The translations under genes were made by a program, and so were the position numbers. From Phycisphaerales bacterium (lineage in GTDB: Bacteria; Planctomycetota; Phycisphaerae; Phycisphaerales; UBA1924), in NCBI GenBank assembly GCA_029213305.1, contig JARGPA010000015.1, forward strand, positions 24,683 to 88,682: a stretch of DNA of 64,000 nucleotides, given 5' to 3'. Shown piece by piece: positions 46,239-53,759 of this stretch. The first letter of the stretch is position 1; the number at the start of each line of letters is the position of its first letter. The notes under the pieces were generated by a model, which saw only the letters and a program-made list of their open reading frames with translations, made no database searches and was not told the origin of the DNA.

Positions 46239-48092
46239 ATGTGTGGAATTGCTGCAATCTTAAACTTGGATGGGTCTCAACACCCTGTTTCTCGGCCTTT
46301 GATCGAACGGATGCGAGATCGATTGGCTCATCGTGGACCTGACGATTCCGGACTCTGGGAAGGCCCTACAGGGTCGATTGGACATCGTAGATTATCTGTG
46401 ATTGATCCATCCCCAGCAGGTCATCAACCGATGATCTCACCTGATGGTCGCTATGTACTCGCATATAACGGCGAACTCTATAATGATCACGATCTTCGAT
46501 CACAACTGGCAACACTCGGTGTTCGATTTCGTTCCAACTGCGATTCTGAAACTCTTCTACACGCGCTAATAGAATGGGGTACAGAAACTGTTGACAAAAT
46601 TCGAGGCATGTACTCATTTGTCTTTATGGATACTCAGAGTCAGTCAATGATCATGGCGCGGGATCCGATGGGTATAAAGCCTCTGTATCATTCAATCGTT
46701 CAGACTCAAAACTCTAGACAACTTGTTATCGCATCTGAAGTGTCTGCGTTTTTTGAGCATCCTCAAATCACCAAGCGACCTGACCCTGTAACTCTGAGTG
46801 CATATCTTTCATCAATTCGAACTACACTTGGCCAGCGCACTATGTTCGAAGGAATCTCTGCACTTACACCTGGACAATGGATATCAGTCCCACTCCAGAA
46901 TCCTGAGCAGACACAATCCGCAAACTCATGGAAAACATCTCGCAGAACTCCTACTCAAGGGCTTCAACAAACCATTGAAGATTCAATCCATCGTCATCTT
47001 CGGACAGATGTACCAATGTGCACCTTACTGTCTGGGGGCTTAGATTCCGCGATCATTACTGATACCGCGATGCGATCTCTTGGTAAACTCAACACATTCT
47101 GCGCAGGCGCGAAACAAGATGGGTTTGCAGATGATTTTTCATTCGCGAGTTCTTTTGCTCAAAAGATCGGCTCCAACCATAAAGAAGTCGTCGTTGATCA
47201 AGACTGCTTCTTAAATCGATGGCAATGGATGATTGAACAAACTTGTGTTCCTTTATCAACTCCAAATGAAGTTGCGATTTATGAAGTTGCATCCGCGCTT
47301 CGTAAAGAAGGGCACATTGTTGCCCTCTCAGGCGAAGGAGCGGACGAACTCTTCGGTGGCTATTTGCCCATCATGCAACAAGCAAATGAGCATGTCCTCG
47401 GACTCAATGGCGCACCAGATGTGAATGGGGGATTATTCCATCTCAAGCTCAATGCATGGATCTCTGATGAACTCAAACCAAGCATACTCAAGGATGCTTG
47501 GTATCAAGCGACTGACTCTGATCGAGAACTGAAAGAATTTTATAACCAGGTCTTCCAAGAATCGATCGCAGACAGTCTCGATGACTCACCACTTCAAGCT
47601 CATCTCCAGTTCCAGAGACGAATGAATCTTCCAAACCTTCTCCAAAGACTTGATACTTCAACAATGCTTGCGGGAGTTGAAGGGCGAACACCATTTGCAG
47701 ACTTTGAAGTTGCGATTAGTGCCGAATCTATGCTTGCAAATGAAAAGTTTATTCATGGAGAAAACCCACAAACTAAGATTGCTCTTCGAAACGCGTATAA
47801 AGATCGGTTGCCTGAAGATATTGTACAAAGGCCCAAAGCAAGCTTCCCTCTCCCATTCCAGCAATGGATGTCGCCGATGACGGATCGACTCTATAACTCA
47901 TCTATTGCGAGAGAGTTCTTCAAAGAAGAATCACTCAGTTTGGTGTGTGCGCGACCAGCTAGCTATTGGCATATGGCGTGGCCGATGATCAATCTGATGC
48001 TTTGGGGTGAATGTCAGTTTGGCGATAAAAAAACTCAGAGAGAAGACCCAACATGTATTGGAAGATCTTTTTCTACTACTACTTCCTGCTGA
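46239..48092 (+). CDS. asnB: Asparagine synthase (glutamine-hydrolysing)
   Basis: 617 aa. The start ATG-TGT-GGA makes Cys2 the glutaminase nucleophile (MCGIAAILNL). RLAHRGPDDSGLW and GSIGHRRLSVID are class II amidotransferase motifs. The synthetase half has CTLLSGGLDSAIITD (PP-loop) and LSGEGADELFGGY (pyrophosphate/aspartate loop). AsnB enzymes of this type supply asparagine or modify sugars and peptides when located in polysaccharide loci; here no such locus is seen, so plain asparagine synthesis is the default. The 3' end overlaps the DUF1294-like gene by 40 bp. Confidence 0.92.
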   Translation: MCGIAAILNLDGSQHPVSRPLIERMRDRLAHRGPDDSGLWEGPTGSIGHRRLSVIDPSPAGHQPMISPDGRYVLAYNGELYNDHDLRSQLATLGVRFRSNCDSETLLHALIEWGTETVDKIRGMYSFVFMDTQSQSMIMARDPMGIKPLYHSIVQTQNSRQLVIASEVSAFFEHPQITKRPDPVTLSAYLSSIRTTLGQRTMFEGISALTPGQWISVPLQNPEQTQSANSWKTSRRTPTQGLQQTIEDSIHRHLRTDVPMCTLLSGGLDSAIITDTAMRSLGKLNTFCAGAKQDGFADDFSFASSFAQKIGSNHKEVVVDQDCFLNRWQWMIEQTCVPLSTPNEVAIYEVASALRKEGHIVALSGEGADELFGGYLPIMQQANEHVLGLNGAPDVNGGLFHLKLNAWISDELKPSILKDAWYQATDSDRELKEFYNQVFQESIADSLDDSPLQAHLQFQRRMNLPNLLQRLDTSTMLAGVEGRTPFADFEVAISAESMLANEKFIHGENPQTKIALRNAYKDRLPEDIVQRPKASFPLPFQQWMSPMTDRLYNSSIAREFFKEESLSLVCARPASYWHMAWPMINLMLWGECQFGDKKTQREDPTCIGRSFSTTTSC

Positions 48093-48331
48093 GTATTATC
48101 AGCATTTCAATGCATGTTTGGGATAAACACCAAGCAAAAAGAGGTGGTTGGCGTGTGAAAGAAAAATCTCTTCACTCGTTCGAATTTCTCGGAGGCTGGC
48201 CGGGCGCGTTATTGATTACCCGTTCGATTAACCACAAAGTTTCCAAACCAAGCTATATGCGAGTCCTTTACGCAATTGCTGTCTTTCATGCGATATGCTG
48301 GATTGGGTTAACTTGGCTCGCAACTCGTTAA
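48053..48331 (+). CDS. Small DUF1294-like membrane protein
   Basis: 92 aa, with two TM helices (about 5-22 and 72-90). The cytoplasmic loop has the DUF1294 signature: WDKHQAKRGGWRVKEKSLHS, FLGGWPGALLITRS, HKVSKPSYM. Function of the family is unknown. It starts 40 bp inside the end of asnB, in a different frame, which is an unusually long overlap. The overlap suggests coupling or a late-evolved start; ATG 48053 is the only good candidate for the full domain. Confidence 0.85.
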   Translation: MYWKIFFYYYFLLSIISISMHVWDKHQAKRGGWRVKEKSLHSFEFLGGWPGALLITRSINHKVSKPSYMRVLYAIAVFHAICWIGLTWLATR

Positions 48332-49335
48332 TCTTCATTCAGGTGTTTCTTTGCCCAGATAATTGCTTTGGCGTATTCCTTATTCCCGGATTGGCCAGTA
48401 GGGAGCTCATGCCCTTTGCCAGCAAGGATTCGGGTTTGAACTGAACCCCCAGACGATGTGAAGTCACGCTTTGCTTTTACATACGTTTTCTTCCATGGGT
48501 CCCTTGCACCTGACATCAGATAGAACGGAGCAGGCGTAGTTGTCGATTTAGCATTTTGCTCTTCGTAATGTCCACATATTGGGACAACTGCAAGAAATGT
48601 TTCCGGTTGAGTCTGTCCAAGGATTAATGCGATGTTTGCACCTTGTGAAAAACCAATGAGAATTACCTGATCTGGATCAGCATTATGATTCTCAACAGCA
48701 TCTTGGATTAAGTAGTTTACAAACCAACTTGATTCATCACGATATGTCCATGCAAAACCTTCTCCTGAAGGGCGAAGTGCATCTGGGCAGATTAAGATCG
48801 CGCCTTGCTTCTCTGCGGTCTGCTTTATCGCATTGAACATAGATTGACCAATCATTCCTGTGCCGTGAAGAGCAATAATCAGTGGAGGCTTTGAACTAGT
48901 ATCATTACTTTGATCTGGATAGTACGACATTGGCTTATGCCGCTTTGCTTCTTGTTGAAACTCGTCCATCCGAGCTTGTGCAGCGGTACGAACCTGCTCG
49001 AGGATTCTCTTAAAATCGTCACGGTCACGAATCGAATCCAGATCGGTATTTTGCTCAAACGAAGCTATACCTGTGTAGTTGTTCTGGGCGCAGATCTCTA
49101 AATGTTGAATAGCTGTTTCAGGCTGACCCAACTTCGCATAAAGAGCGCCCGCGAAGAAGTTCCATCTCGCAGATTCAGGATAACGCTCGCAGATAGTTTT
49201 CGCTGATTTAAGCGCGAGTTCATACTTCTCGGCTGCATACATCTTGTCATATCGATCAACAAGTTGTTGATCTGATTGCGCATGCAATTGAGTAACAGAG
49301 AGAATCATAAAAATGGTGACTAGTAGTTTTTGCAT
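48328..49335 (-). CDS. Exported alpha/beta-hydrolase (esterase-like) with N-terminal TPR
   Basis: 335 aa. Signal peptide MQKLLVTIFMILSVTQLHA. TPR-like helices follow to about residue 100 (YELALKSAKTICERYPES, GQPETAIQHLEICAQNN). The hydrolase domain has IALHGTGMIGQSMF (oxyanion loop), LIGFSQGANIAL (nucleophile Ser), SGARDPWKK (Asp) and GKGHELP (His), the phospholipase/carboxylesterase-like set. A periplasmic or extracellular esterase is likely; substrate unknown. AGGGGAAACA precedes ATG. Overlaps the convergent DUF1294-like gene by four bases. Confidence 0.85.
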   Translation of the reverse strand: MQKLLVTIFMILSVTQLHAQSDQQLVDRYDKMYAAEKYELALKSAKTICERYPESARWNFFAGALYAKLGQPETAIQHLEICAQNNYTGIASFEQNTDLDSIRDRDDFKRILEQVRTAAQARMDEFQQEAKRHKPMSYYPDQSNDTSSKPPLIIALHGTGMIGQSMFNAIKQTAEKQGAILICPDALRPSGEGFAWTYRDESSWFVNYLIQDAVENHNADPDQVILIGFSQGANIALILGQTQPETFLAVVPICGHYEEQNAKSTTTPAPFYLMSGARDPWKKTYVKAKRDFTSSGGSVQTRILAGKGHELPTGQSGNKEYAKAIIWAKKHLNED

Positions 49336-49645
49336 TGTTTCCCCTTTTGTACTGTCTTGTACGAAACAAAGCTACACAGGTTGCGGGAATTCTACAGCAT
49401 AAACAGGGGGGAATTAAAAACATCCGGTTCGCATTGGAACCTGCGTCTAGTCAGTACGAATAGTGAATGCGAGTATGTATGCGTTTGATGTTTCCGCTTA
49501 CATCCCGGTCCAGTTCTTTGGCCGGATTCTTAAACTTTGTCGTGCAAAACCGAGCTTGCTAATTTAGTGTGAGGCGCGTTGCCTGATTACGCTGCAATCG
49601 GTTTGTCTTTGGTCTCTCGTGGGTCTCTGTTGAAAGGAGAATCAG
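49336..49645. other. 310-bp intergenic region
   Basis: Between the divergently transcribed esterase and the small dockerin-like gene, so it should hold both promoters. One hairpin (CCGGTC...GGCCGG near 49506-49526) was noticed but lacks a T run. No tRNA-like loop, riboswitch consensus or further frame could be recognised. Just before the gene lies AAAGGAG, which belongs to the next feature. Confidence 0.4.
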
Positions 49646-49948
49646 ATGTTATCTAATTGCGCTCTTGCTATTGTCTTGTACCAAACACCAATCATGGTGG
49701 ATACTCAAGTCTCGCACGAACCGATCATTGAATCAGAACCCATATTAGGAGAAAACGAAGTGATGGAGTCACTACTTGTTGGACTCGGAACAGGATCCCC
49801 TTTAGCTGACATCAACGGCGATGGGATTATCAATTTCTTTGATATCGCGGCATTCATTAACTGTGTAAACACGGGTGCAGCGTGCGCCGATTTGAACGGA
49901 GATGGTATTGTAAACTTCTTCGATATACAACTTTTTGTTTCAGCATAA
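49646..49948 (+). CDS. Stand-alone dockerin-like small protein
   Basis: 100 aa. AAAGGAG seven bases before ATG supports the start. The N-terminal hydrophobic stretch (MLSNCALAIVLYQTPIM) is short and only weakly signal-like. The whole rest is linker plus two Ca-binding repeats, INGDGIINFFDIAAFINCV and LNGDGIVNFFDIQLFVSA, with no other domain. It ends abruptly after the second repeat, without the GCP terminus of the other copies. Possibly a truncated relic of a larger protein, or a free dockerin module competing for or capping a receptor. A terminator follows. Confidence 0.75.
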   Translation: MLSNCALAIVLYQTPIMVDTQVSHEPIIESEPILGENEVMESLLVGLGTGSPLADINGDGIINFFDIAAFINCVNTGAACADLNGDGIVNFFDIQLFVSA

Positions 49949-49970
49949 CCTTGCGTGAATACTTTTTTTA

Positions 49971-50000
49971 CCCCGAGCGTGTGTTTGCCGCTCGGGGTTG
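49971..50000 (+). terminator. Hairpin terminator between convergent genes
   Basis: 9-bp stem CCCCGAGCG / CGCTCGGGG with loop TGTGTTTGC, followed by TTGTTT. Located 22 nt after the dockerin-like stop. Confidence 0.75.
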
Positions 50001-50001
50001 T

Positions 50002-50700
50002 TTATTGATCGGTTGCGATCTCTAACAACTTGGGGAGAATTGAAGATATGGATTGTGCAAGATTAGAGAGGGCAAGATCAAAATTTGCAAGAAACTGATT
50101 TTCTGGTGTCGGATGATCGTAATAATCAGTAATTGATCGGATTGCAGCAACTTTTGTCTTCATTAACGAAGCAGCCCAAACGACACTCGCAGTTTCCATG
50201 TCTTTGATTGTAACTTTGTTGAGTTTAAAAAAATCCAGCTCGTGCTCAAGAGTATCGAGTCCATTCCCAGTTGATATAGACGCGATAGGAAAGTTTGTAC
50301 CAAGGGGAGTAAGCAACTCTTCCGGGCCGTGAGAGTACTCACGAAACTCTGGTAGAGGAATCCGGCGATCATGATGAAATGCTTTGTCGATGAGGAATGT
50401 CTGCCCAATCGATGTTGAATGCGAGCATCCACCTGCGGCGCCAGCAACTAAGAGTAATGCTGGATCGAGATGATTGATTAAGAGTTGAGTCGCAAATGTT
50501 GCAGGAGTAGTCCCAATCAGGTTTGCGTTTGTTCGAGGATCAAATCCATTTGTAACAAGCGTGATCGGAGTTTCTCGCTCGCGACTTCGCCATAACTTGG
50601 GAGGAAGAGCTGGATCCCAAGGAGTTTCACAACTCTCTAAATTAAGAGCTTGAATAATCGCGTCGGCTTCAGGTTGCATCGCACAAAGGATCGTAAGCAT
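50002..50700 (-). CDS. Nucleosidase of the MTA/SAH (purine phosphorylase-like) superfamily
   Basis: 232 aa. The fold is indicated by LTILCAMQPEADAII at the N-terminus, LLLVAGAAGGC (the central strand-loop) and TIKDMETASVVWAASLM with RSITDYYD (catalytic Asp in the ITD turn). These fit 5'-methylthioadenosine/S-adenosylhomocysteine nucleosidase or a futalosine-hydrolase-like enzyme; the MTA/SAH reading is supported by other methyl-cycle genes in the window. ahcY already handles SAH, so MTA may be the main substrate. Menaquinone (futalosine) genes are not seen. Confidence 0.7.
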   Translation of the reverse strand: MLTILCAMQPEADAIIQALNLESCETPWDPALPPKLWRSRERETPITLVTNGFDPRTNANLIGTTPATFATQLLINHLDPALLLVAGAAGGCSHSTSIGQTFLIDKAFHHDRRIPLPEFREYSHGPEELLTPLGTNFPIASISTGNGLDTLEHELDFFKLNKVTIKDMETASVVWAASLMKTKVAAIRSITDYYDHPTPENQFLANFDLALSNLAQSISSILPKLLEIATDQ

Positions 50701-50761
50701 GCGTGGAGTTTAGGAGTTCAGAATGCACATGTCCCCGTGACGATTCGTGTATAGTGAACTC

Positions 50762-51175
50762 ATGAAAGAGCAGGATATTGATATCGTTCGGCGATTTGCT
50801 ATTGCACTTGATGAAGAGAACTACGAAGCTGCGACGAGTACTCTCTCAATGAACTGCGTGTACTTGTTCAGAGATAAAATCTACAACGGAGCGGACTCCA
50901 TTATTAAGACATATCAAGGTAACGGGGAAGCAGCGAAATCATTCGATGAAATTCGATATGGGAGCCATGTTCGTGCAGGTGATGAAGGATTGATCGTGAT
51001 TGAGTTCTGGGATGAGTTAATTCACCAAGGTGAGCAACACCGTCATACCTGCGAACAATGGGTAAAAGTTGAACAGGGAGTAATCGTGCGAATTCAGCAT
51101 CACGATCTGCAAGGTGAGCGAGCGAGACTAGAGGAGTTTAAAACGAAAATGGGATTTGATGTAGAATCAGCCTAG
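50762..51175 (+). CDS. SnoaL/NTF2-like fold protein
   Basis: 137 aa from ATG 50762 (frame opens at GTG 50747). The pattern of helix (IDIVRRFAIALDEENYEAAT), strand CVYLFRDKIYNG, ADSIIKTY and EFWDELIHQGEQHRHTCEQW is that of the cone-shaped NTF2-like/SnoaL superfamily. Members range from isomerases to ligand-binding proteins; no catalytic set is confirmed. Next to the divergent nucleosidase gene, but a link is not shown. Confidence 0.7.
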   Translation: MKEQDIDIVRRFAIALDEENYEAATSTLSMNCVYLFRDKIYNGADSIIKTYQGNGEAAKSFDEIRYGSHVRAGDEGLIVIEFWDELIHQGEQHRHTCEQWVKVEQGVIVRIQHHDLQGERARLEEFKTKMGFDVESA

Positions 51176-51254
51176 CGAATCAATGCAGGATCGAAATCAT
51201 GTGAATCTTGAATTGAGTAATCTGGTAAGAATAGGTCAAATCTGAATCTAATAG

Positions 51255-51839
51255 TTAATGTCGTTTTCTGCGTGACACGATCAACCCTGTAAACGCGAGA
51301 GCAGATGCAGTTCCTGGAGTTGGCCAACCTTGGGTGTAGAATGTTATAGTACTTCCGGGGAGCCAAATCGCATCTGCTTGACCTTGAACATCATCGAAAG
51401 ATTCATAAAACTCTAAACGCAAAATCCCATCCCCCCCTATGACGATATCTGGAATCCCTAGATCTGCGAAATTAATGATCCCACCAGAGGAGTAATGAGC
51501 ATTTGAAACAGAAAAATCATCTCCTATACCTGGGTTAAATGTAACTTGGTCATTAATTAAAAAATTTGCTTCTGATCCCCAACTTGCGCCGTAGGTAGTT
51601 AAGTTCACATCCCAAGACAACCCAGTTATTTGAAGTCCAGACCCTAAAAATATTGGCAGTATGTCGTTTATCGCAGACCCTTGTATATCCCAACTCTCAC
51701 TTCCGCTTATATCGATCGTAGCTGCGCATATGAGCTCTCCACTTTCCGGATCAGAGTAAGAGATCGGTGCAGACGAATCTACAGGCATTGCAGATGCGGC
51801 GCAAGTCGCGACTGCTAGGGTCGTGATGTACTTCTTCAT
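51255..51839 (-). CDS. Secreted protein with PEP-CTERM-like sorting tail
   Basis: 194 aa. Signal peptide MKKYITTLAVATCAASAMPV. The body is beta-rich (DISGSESWDIQGSAINDILP, GGIINFADLGIPDIVIGGDG) and not assignable. The C-terminus WPTPGTASALAFTGLIVSRRKRH has the tripartite layout of PEP-CTERM-type tails: a PTPG motif, a hydrophobic helix and an Arg-rich end. Such proteins are cut and transferred to surface polysaccharide or sorted by exosortase-like enzymes. No exosortase is in the window. On the minus strand TATAAT at 51888-51883 is a strong -10 candidate. Confidence 0.75.
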   Translation of the reverse strand: MKKYITTLAVATCAASAMPVDSSAPISYSDPESGELICAATIDISGSESWDIQGSAINDILPIFLGSGLQITGLSWDVNLTTYGASWGSEANFLINDQVTFNPGIGDDFSVSNAHYSSGGIINFADLGIPDIVIGGDGILRLEFYESFDDVQGQADAIWLPGSTITFYTQGWPTPGTASALAFTGLIVSRRKRH

Positions 51840-51940
51840 AATGGGGGCTCTCTTGTATCTATTTATTAACGACTAAAACCATATTATATAAAGTCTTGTC
51901 TCGACACAAGTATCAATTTTTGAATTTAATAGATTGAATC

Positions 51941-53143
51941 CTAATCAAGTTGATCAGTCGTGTAAGAGATCTTCGCATCAATGAACTCTGCAAAGTTTGT
52001 CAATGATCCCAGTAAACGGATTTCGAGATAGTATGTCATGCCTTCTTGAATCGTGATTGGTGTTGAAAGTGTGCTGTTTAGCACTCGATGCCCGGACGAA
52101 TCTGCGAGTGTTGTTTCGAGCGAATAGACCTCAAGTGCTGTTGTTGTTCCGAATGCGTGTTCCATGAGAACGACACTGACAGATGAGTTTTGACTGAAAT
52201 CTGAAACACCTGCTGAGAGTTCTGTAATCTCAACACCAATAGGTAAATCTATTGGCAATGATGCAATTGCATTAGAGTTGGAGTCGGACTGCAGTGTATA
52301 TGCAAAGCTATTGAGCCCGATAGAAATCTTTGAGTTTCCAATATTGTTTGCGTTCGCAGCGAGCAGGTATTTCGTCCGAGTGCGTGGGGGAGTTGTGATT
52401 ACGCCGTCTGTTGAGAAACTAAAGATCGTGGGATTCAAAGTATAGTTAGAACTTGTCCCAAACGACCATCGAAGTGGGGAGTTGATTCCTGATGTCCCTC
52501 GATACAAACCCCATTGGTTTGACAGTAAACCTGACGGGGGAATCTCTTTGAACATGATCCCCGAACCTGCACTCCCGGAATCATCACTCATTAAAGTTAA
52601 GATCGCATCGGTATCTTCGATGATAACATCGTCATTGAAGAGCACAGAAACATCATCATCGAGTGCGCCATTCGTGATGTGTAACGGACTCTGTGGGTTC
52701 GTGTTCCCGATTGCGACTTGCCCATCTGCGTAATGAATCCCTTGAGTTGTGATTGTCCAAGGTTTGATCGAAACAGAAGCCACGGGCGCGACTGATATCA
52801 GTTGTCGAGGAGATAGCGTTGTGTATTCAATGTCTCCAAGCGCTTTGACATCTATCTCGAGCCAACGCTGTTGATCAGAGAATGCAGTAGAACCAAAATC
52901 GAGGAGCACAGAGAACAAGCCGGCGTTGACAGAGTGGTTGAGAACGAATTGTTCGGTTCCGATTTGTGTCCCCGCAGACTGAGCGTCATAGAGACGGAAC
53001 TTAAAATCGACTATGGAATCGAGTGATTGATCCGCGCGCGTGAGTTGCCCTTGGTATGTAAACGCATGACTTAAAGGCTGTGCAATTGCATGAGTTGAGA
53101 AAACTGCTGCGAGTGCGAGTAGTAGTGTTGTATACACGATCAT
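51941..53143 (-). CDS. Secreted repeat-structured protein of unknown function
   Basis: 400 aa. Signal peptide ending HAIAQP. FTYQGQLTRADQSLDSIVDF followed by KFRLYDAQSAGTQ is the N-terminal module of a family common in planctomycete secreted proteins. The beta-rich centre contains YADGQVAIGNTNPQSPLHITNG, a text typical of tail-fibre-like or trimeric beta-prism proteins that list reference features. No enzyme motif. AAGGAG lies six to ten bases before ATG but within a perfect hairpin (next feature). Composition normal, directly left of the island. Confidence 0.75.
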   Translation of the reverse strand: MIVYTTLLLALAAVFSTHAIAQPLSHAFTYQGQLTRADQSLDSIVDFKFRLYDAQSAGTQIGTEQFVLNHSVNAGLFSVLLDFGSTAFSDQQRWLEIDVKALGDIEYTTLSPRQLISVAPVASVSIKPWTITTQGIHYADGQVAIGNTNPQSPLHITNGALDDDVSVLFNDDVIIEDTDAILTLMSDDSGSAGSGIMFKEIPPSGLLSNQWGLYRGTSGINSPLRWSFGTSSNYTLNPTIFSFSTDGVITTPPRTRTKYLLAANANNIGNSKISIGLNSFAYTLQSDSNSNAIASLPIDLPIGVEITELSAGVSDFSQNSSVSVVLMEHAFGTTTALEVYSLETTLADSSGHRVLNSTLSTPITIQEGMTYYLEIRLLGSLTNFAEFIDAKISYTTDQLD

Positions 53144-53172
53144 TGATGCTCCTTAGGTGTGTAGGAGCATCA
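53144..53172 (-). promoter_or_regulatory. Hairpin that buries the Shine-Dalgarno of the downstream gene
   Basis: Minus strand reads TGATGCTCCT, nine-base loop, AGGAGCATCA, then directly ATG. The 10-bp stem is perfect and its 3' arm is the ribosome binding site (AGGAG). This would block initiation until melted or bound, as in RNA thermometers or protein-controlled leaders. No T run follows, so it is not a terminator. Confidence 0.6.
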
Positions 53173-53345
53173 TAAATGAATGGTGGGGATGGATACAAGG
53201 GATTTATAGCAGAATGAGTAATCGATTGCGATGAGAGTGAGTGAAGGGCCTACTGTGGATCCCTAGTGAAAAAGACAAGGGTTTCCGTGGATGGTCAACT
53301 CGCTCCATCAGATATTGAAACTTCTTCGAGTTCGGTTTTGAGTTC

Positions 53346-53480
53346 TCATTTCTTGTCTAATCGGCGTTTCTTGCGTGCGTTATCCTTGGCTTCGTCGTTT
53401 GTGCCGTGGTAGTGCATGTTGGAGTGGCCGCGTTTGCCGCCGTAGCCTGATTCGGATGGTGTTGATTTATCGGTGGCCAT
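53346..53480 (-). CDS. Possible small basic protein
   Basis: 44 aa from ATG 53480 (the open frame extends upstream to 53555). The product ends with GYGGKRGHSNMHYHGTND followed by a Lys/Arg-rich helix. It resembles small basic proteins I associate loosely with planctomycetes, but I cannot name a family. It has no obvious Shine-Dalgarno. Local GC is higher than in the AT-rich gene next door. It lies opposite the DUF2726-like relic. Confidence 0.4.
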   Translation of the reverse strand: MATDKSTPSESGYGGKRGHSNMHYHGTNDEAKDNARKKRRLDKK

Positions 53481-53509
53481 GGAAGACGACATACAGCAGG
53501 CGAAGGCGC

Positions 53510-53698
53510 CACCTACATGACACCCGGCAGGAGCGGGATCAGTTGATTGATTCAATTTATGGAGCCGTAGGATTCCCGATTGTGCATGTGGCTTGCCGGC
53601 GGAGGTATGTGAACGATGAGGTGGCGGGGCTGATTTGGGGGGAGCGAAAAAATGCCATCATTAAAAGAATCTGTACATTTGCCACTAAATATATCTAA
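53510..53698 (+). pseudogene. C-terminal relic of a DUF2726/DUF559-like nuclease-fold protein
   Basis: The translated text HLHDTRQERDQLIDSIYG then AVGFPIVHVACRRRYVNDEV is a clear match in pattern to the C-terminal half of DUF2726/DUF559-type domains (H-x2-RQERD-x3-D, AGFPxxxV, YxxxEVxxLI). The N-terminal half with the Asp-Glu-Lys core is absent; the DNA upstream encodes something else on the other strand. So this is a fragment left by deletion or transfer. Confidence 0.55.
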
Positions 53699-53759
53699 GT
53701 GCAGATCAAACTATTAAAACCAGTAAACACTAAAATCAATTTTACTGTACATTAAAATC

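Noticed and set aside
49506..49526. CCGGTC...GGCCGG hairpin in the 310-bp gap as riboswitch or terminator
   Set aside because: Six base pairs with a G-T pair, no T run and no riboswitch consensus recognised.
53375..53509. The upstream part of the 107-codon plus-strand frame containing the DUF2726-like relic
   Set aside because: Its first 45 codons are antisense to the small basic ORF and give an Arg/Trp/Cys-rich text with no domain; only the later part matches a family, so it is not a whole gene.
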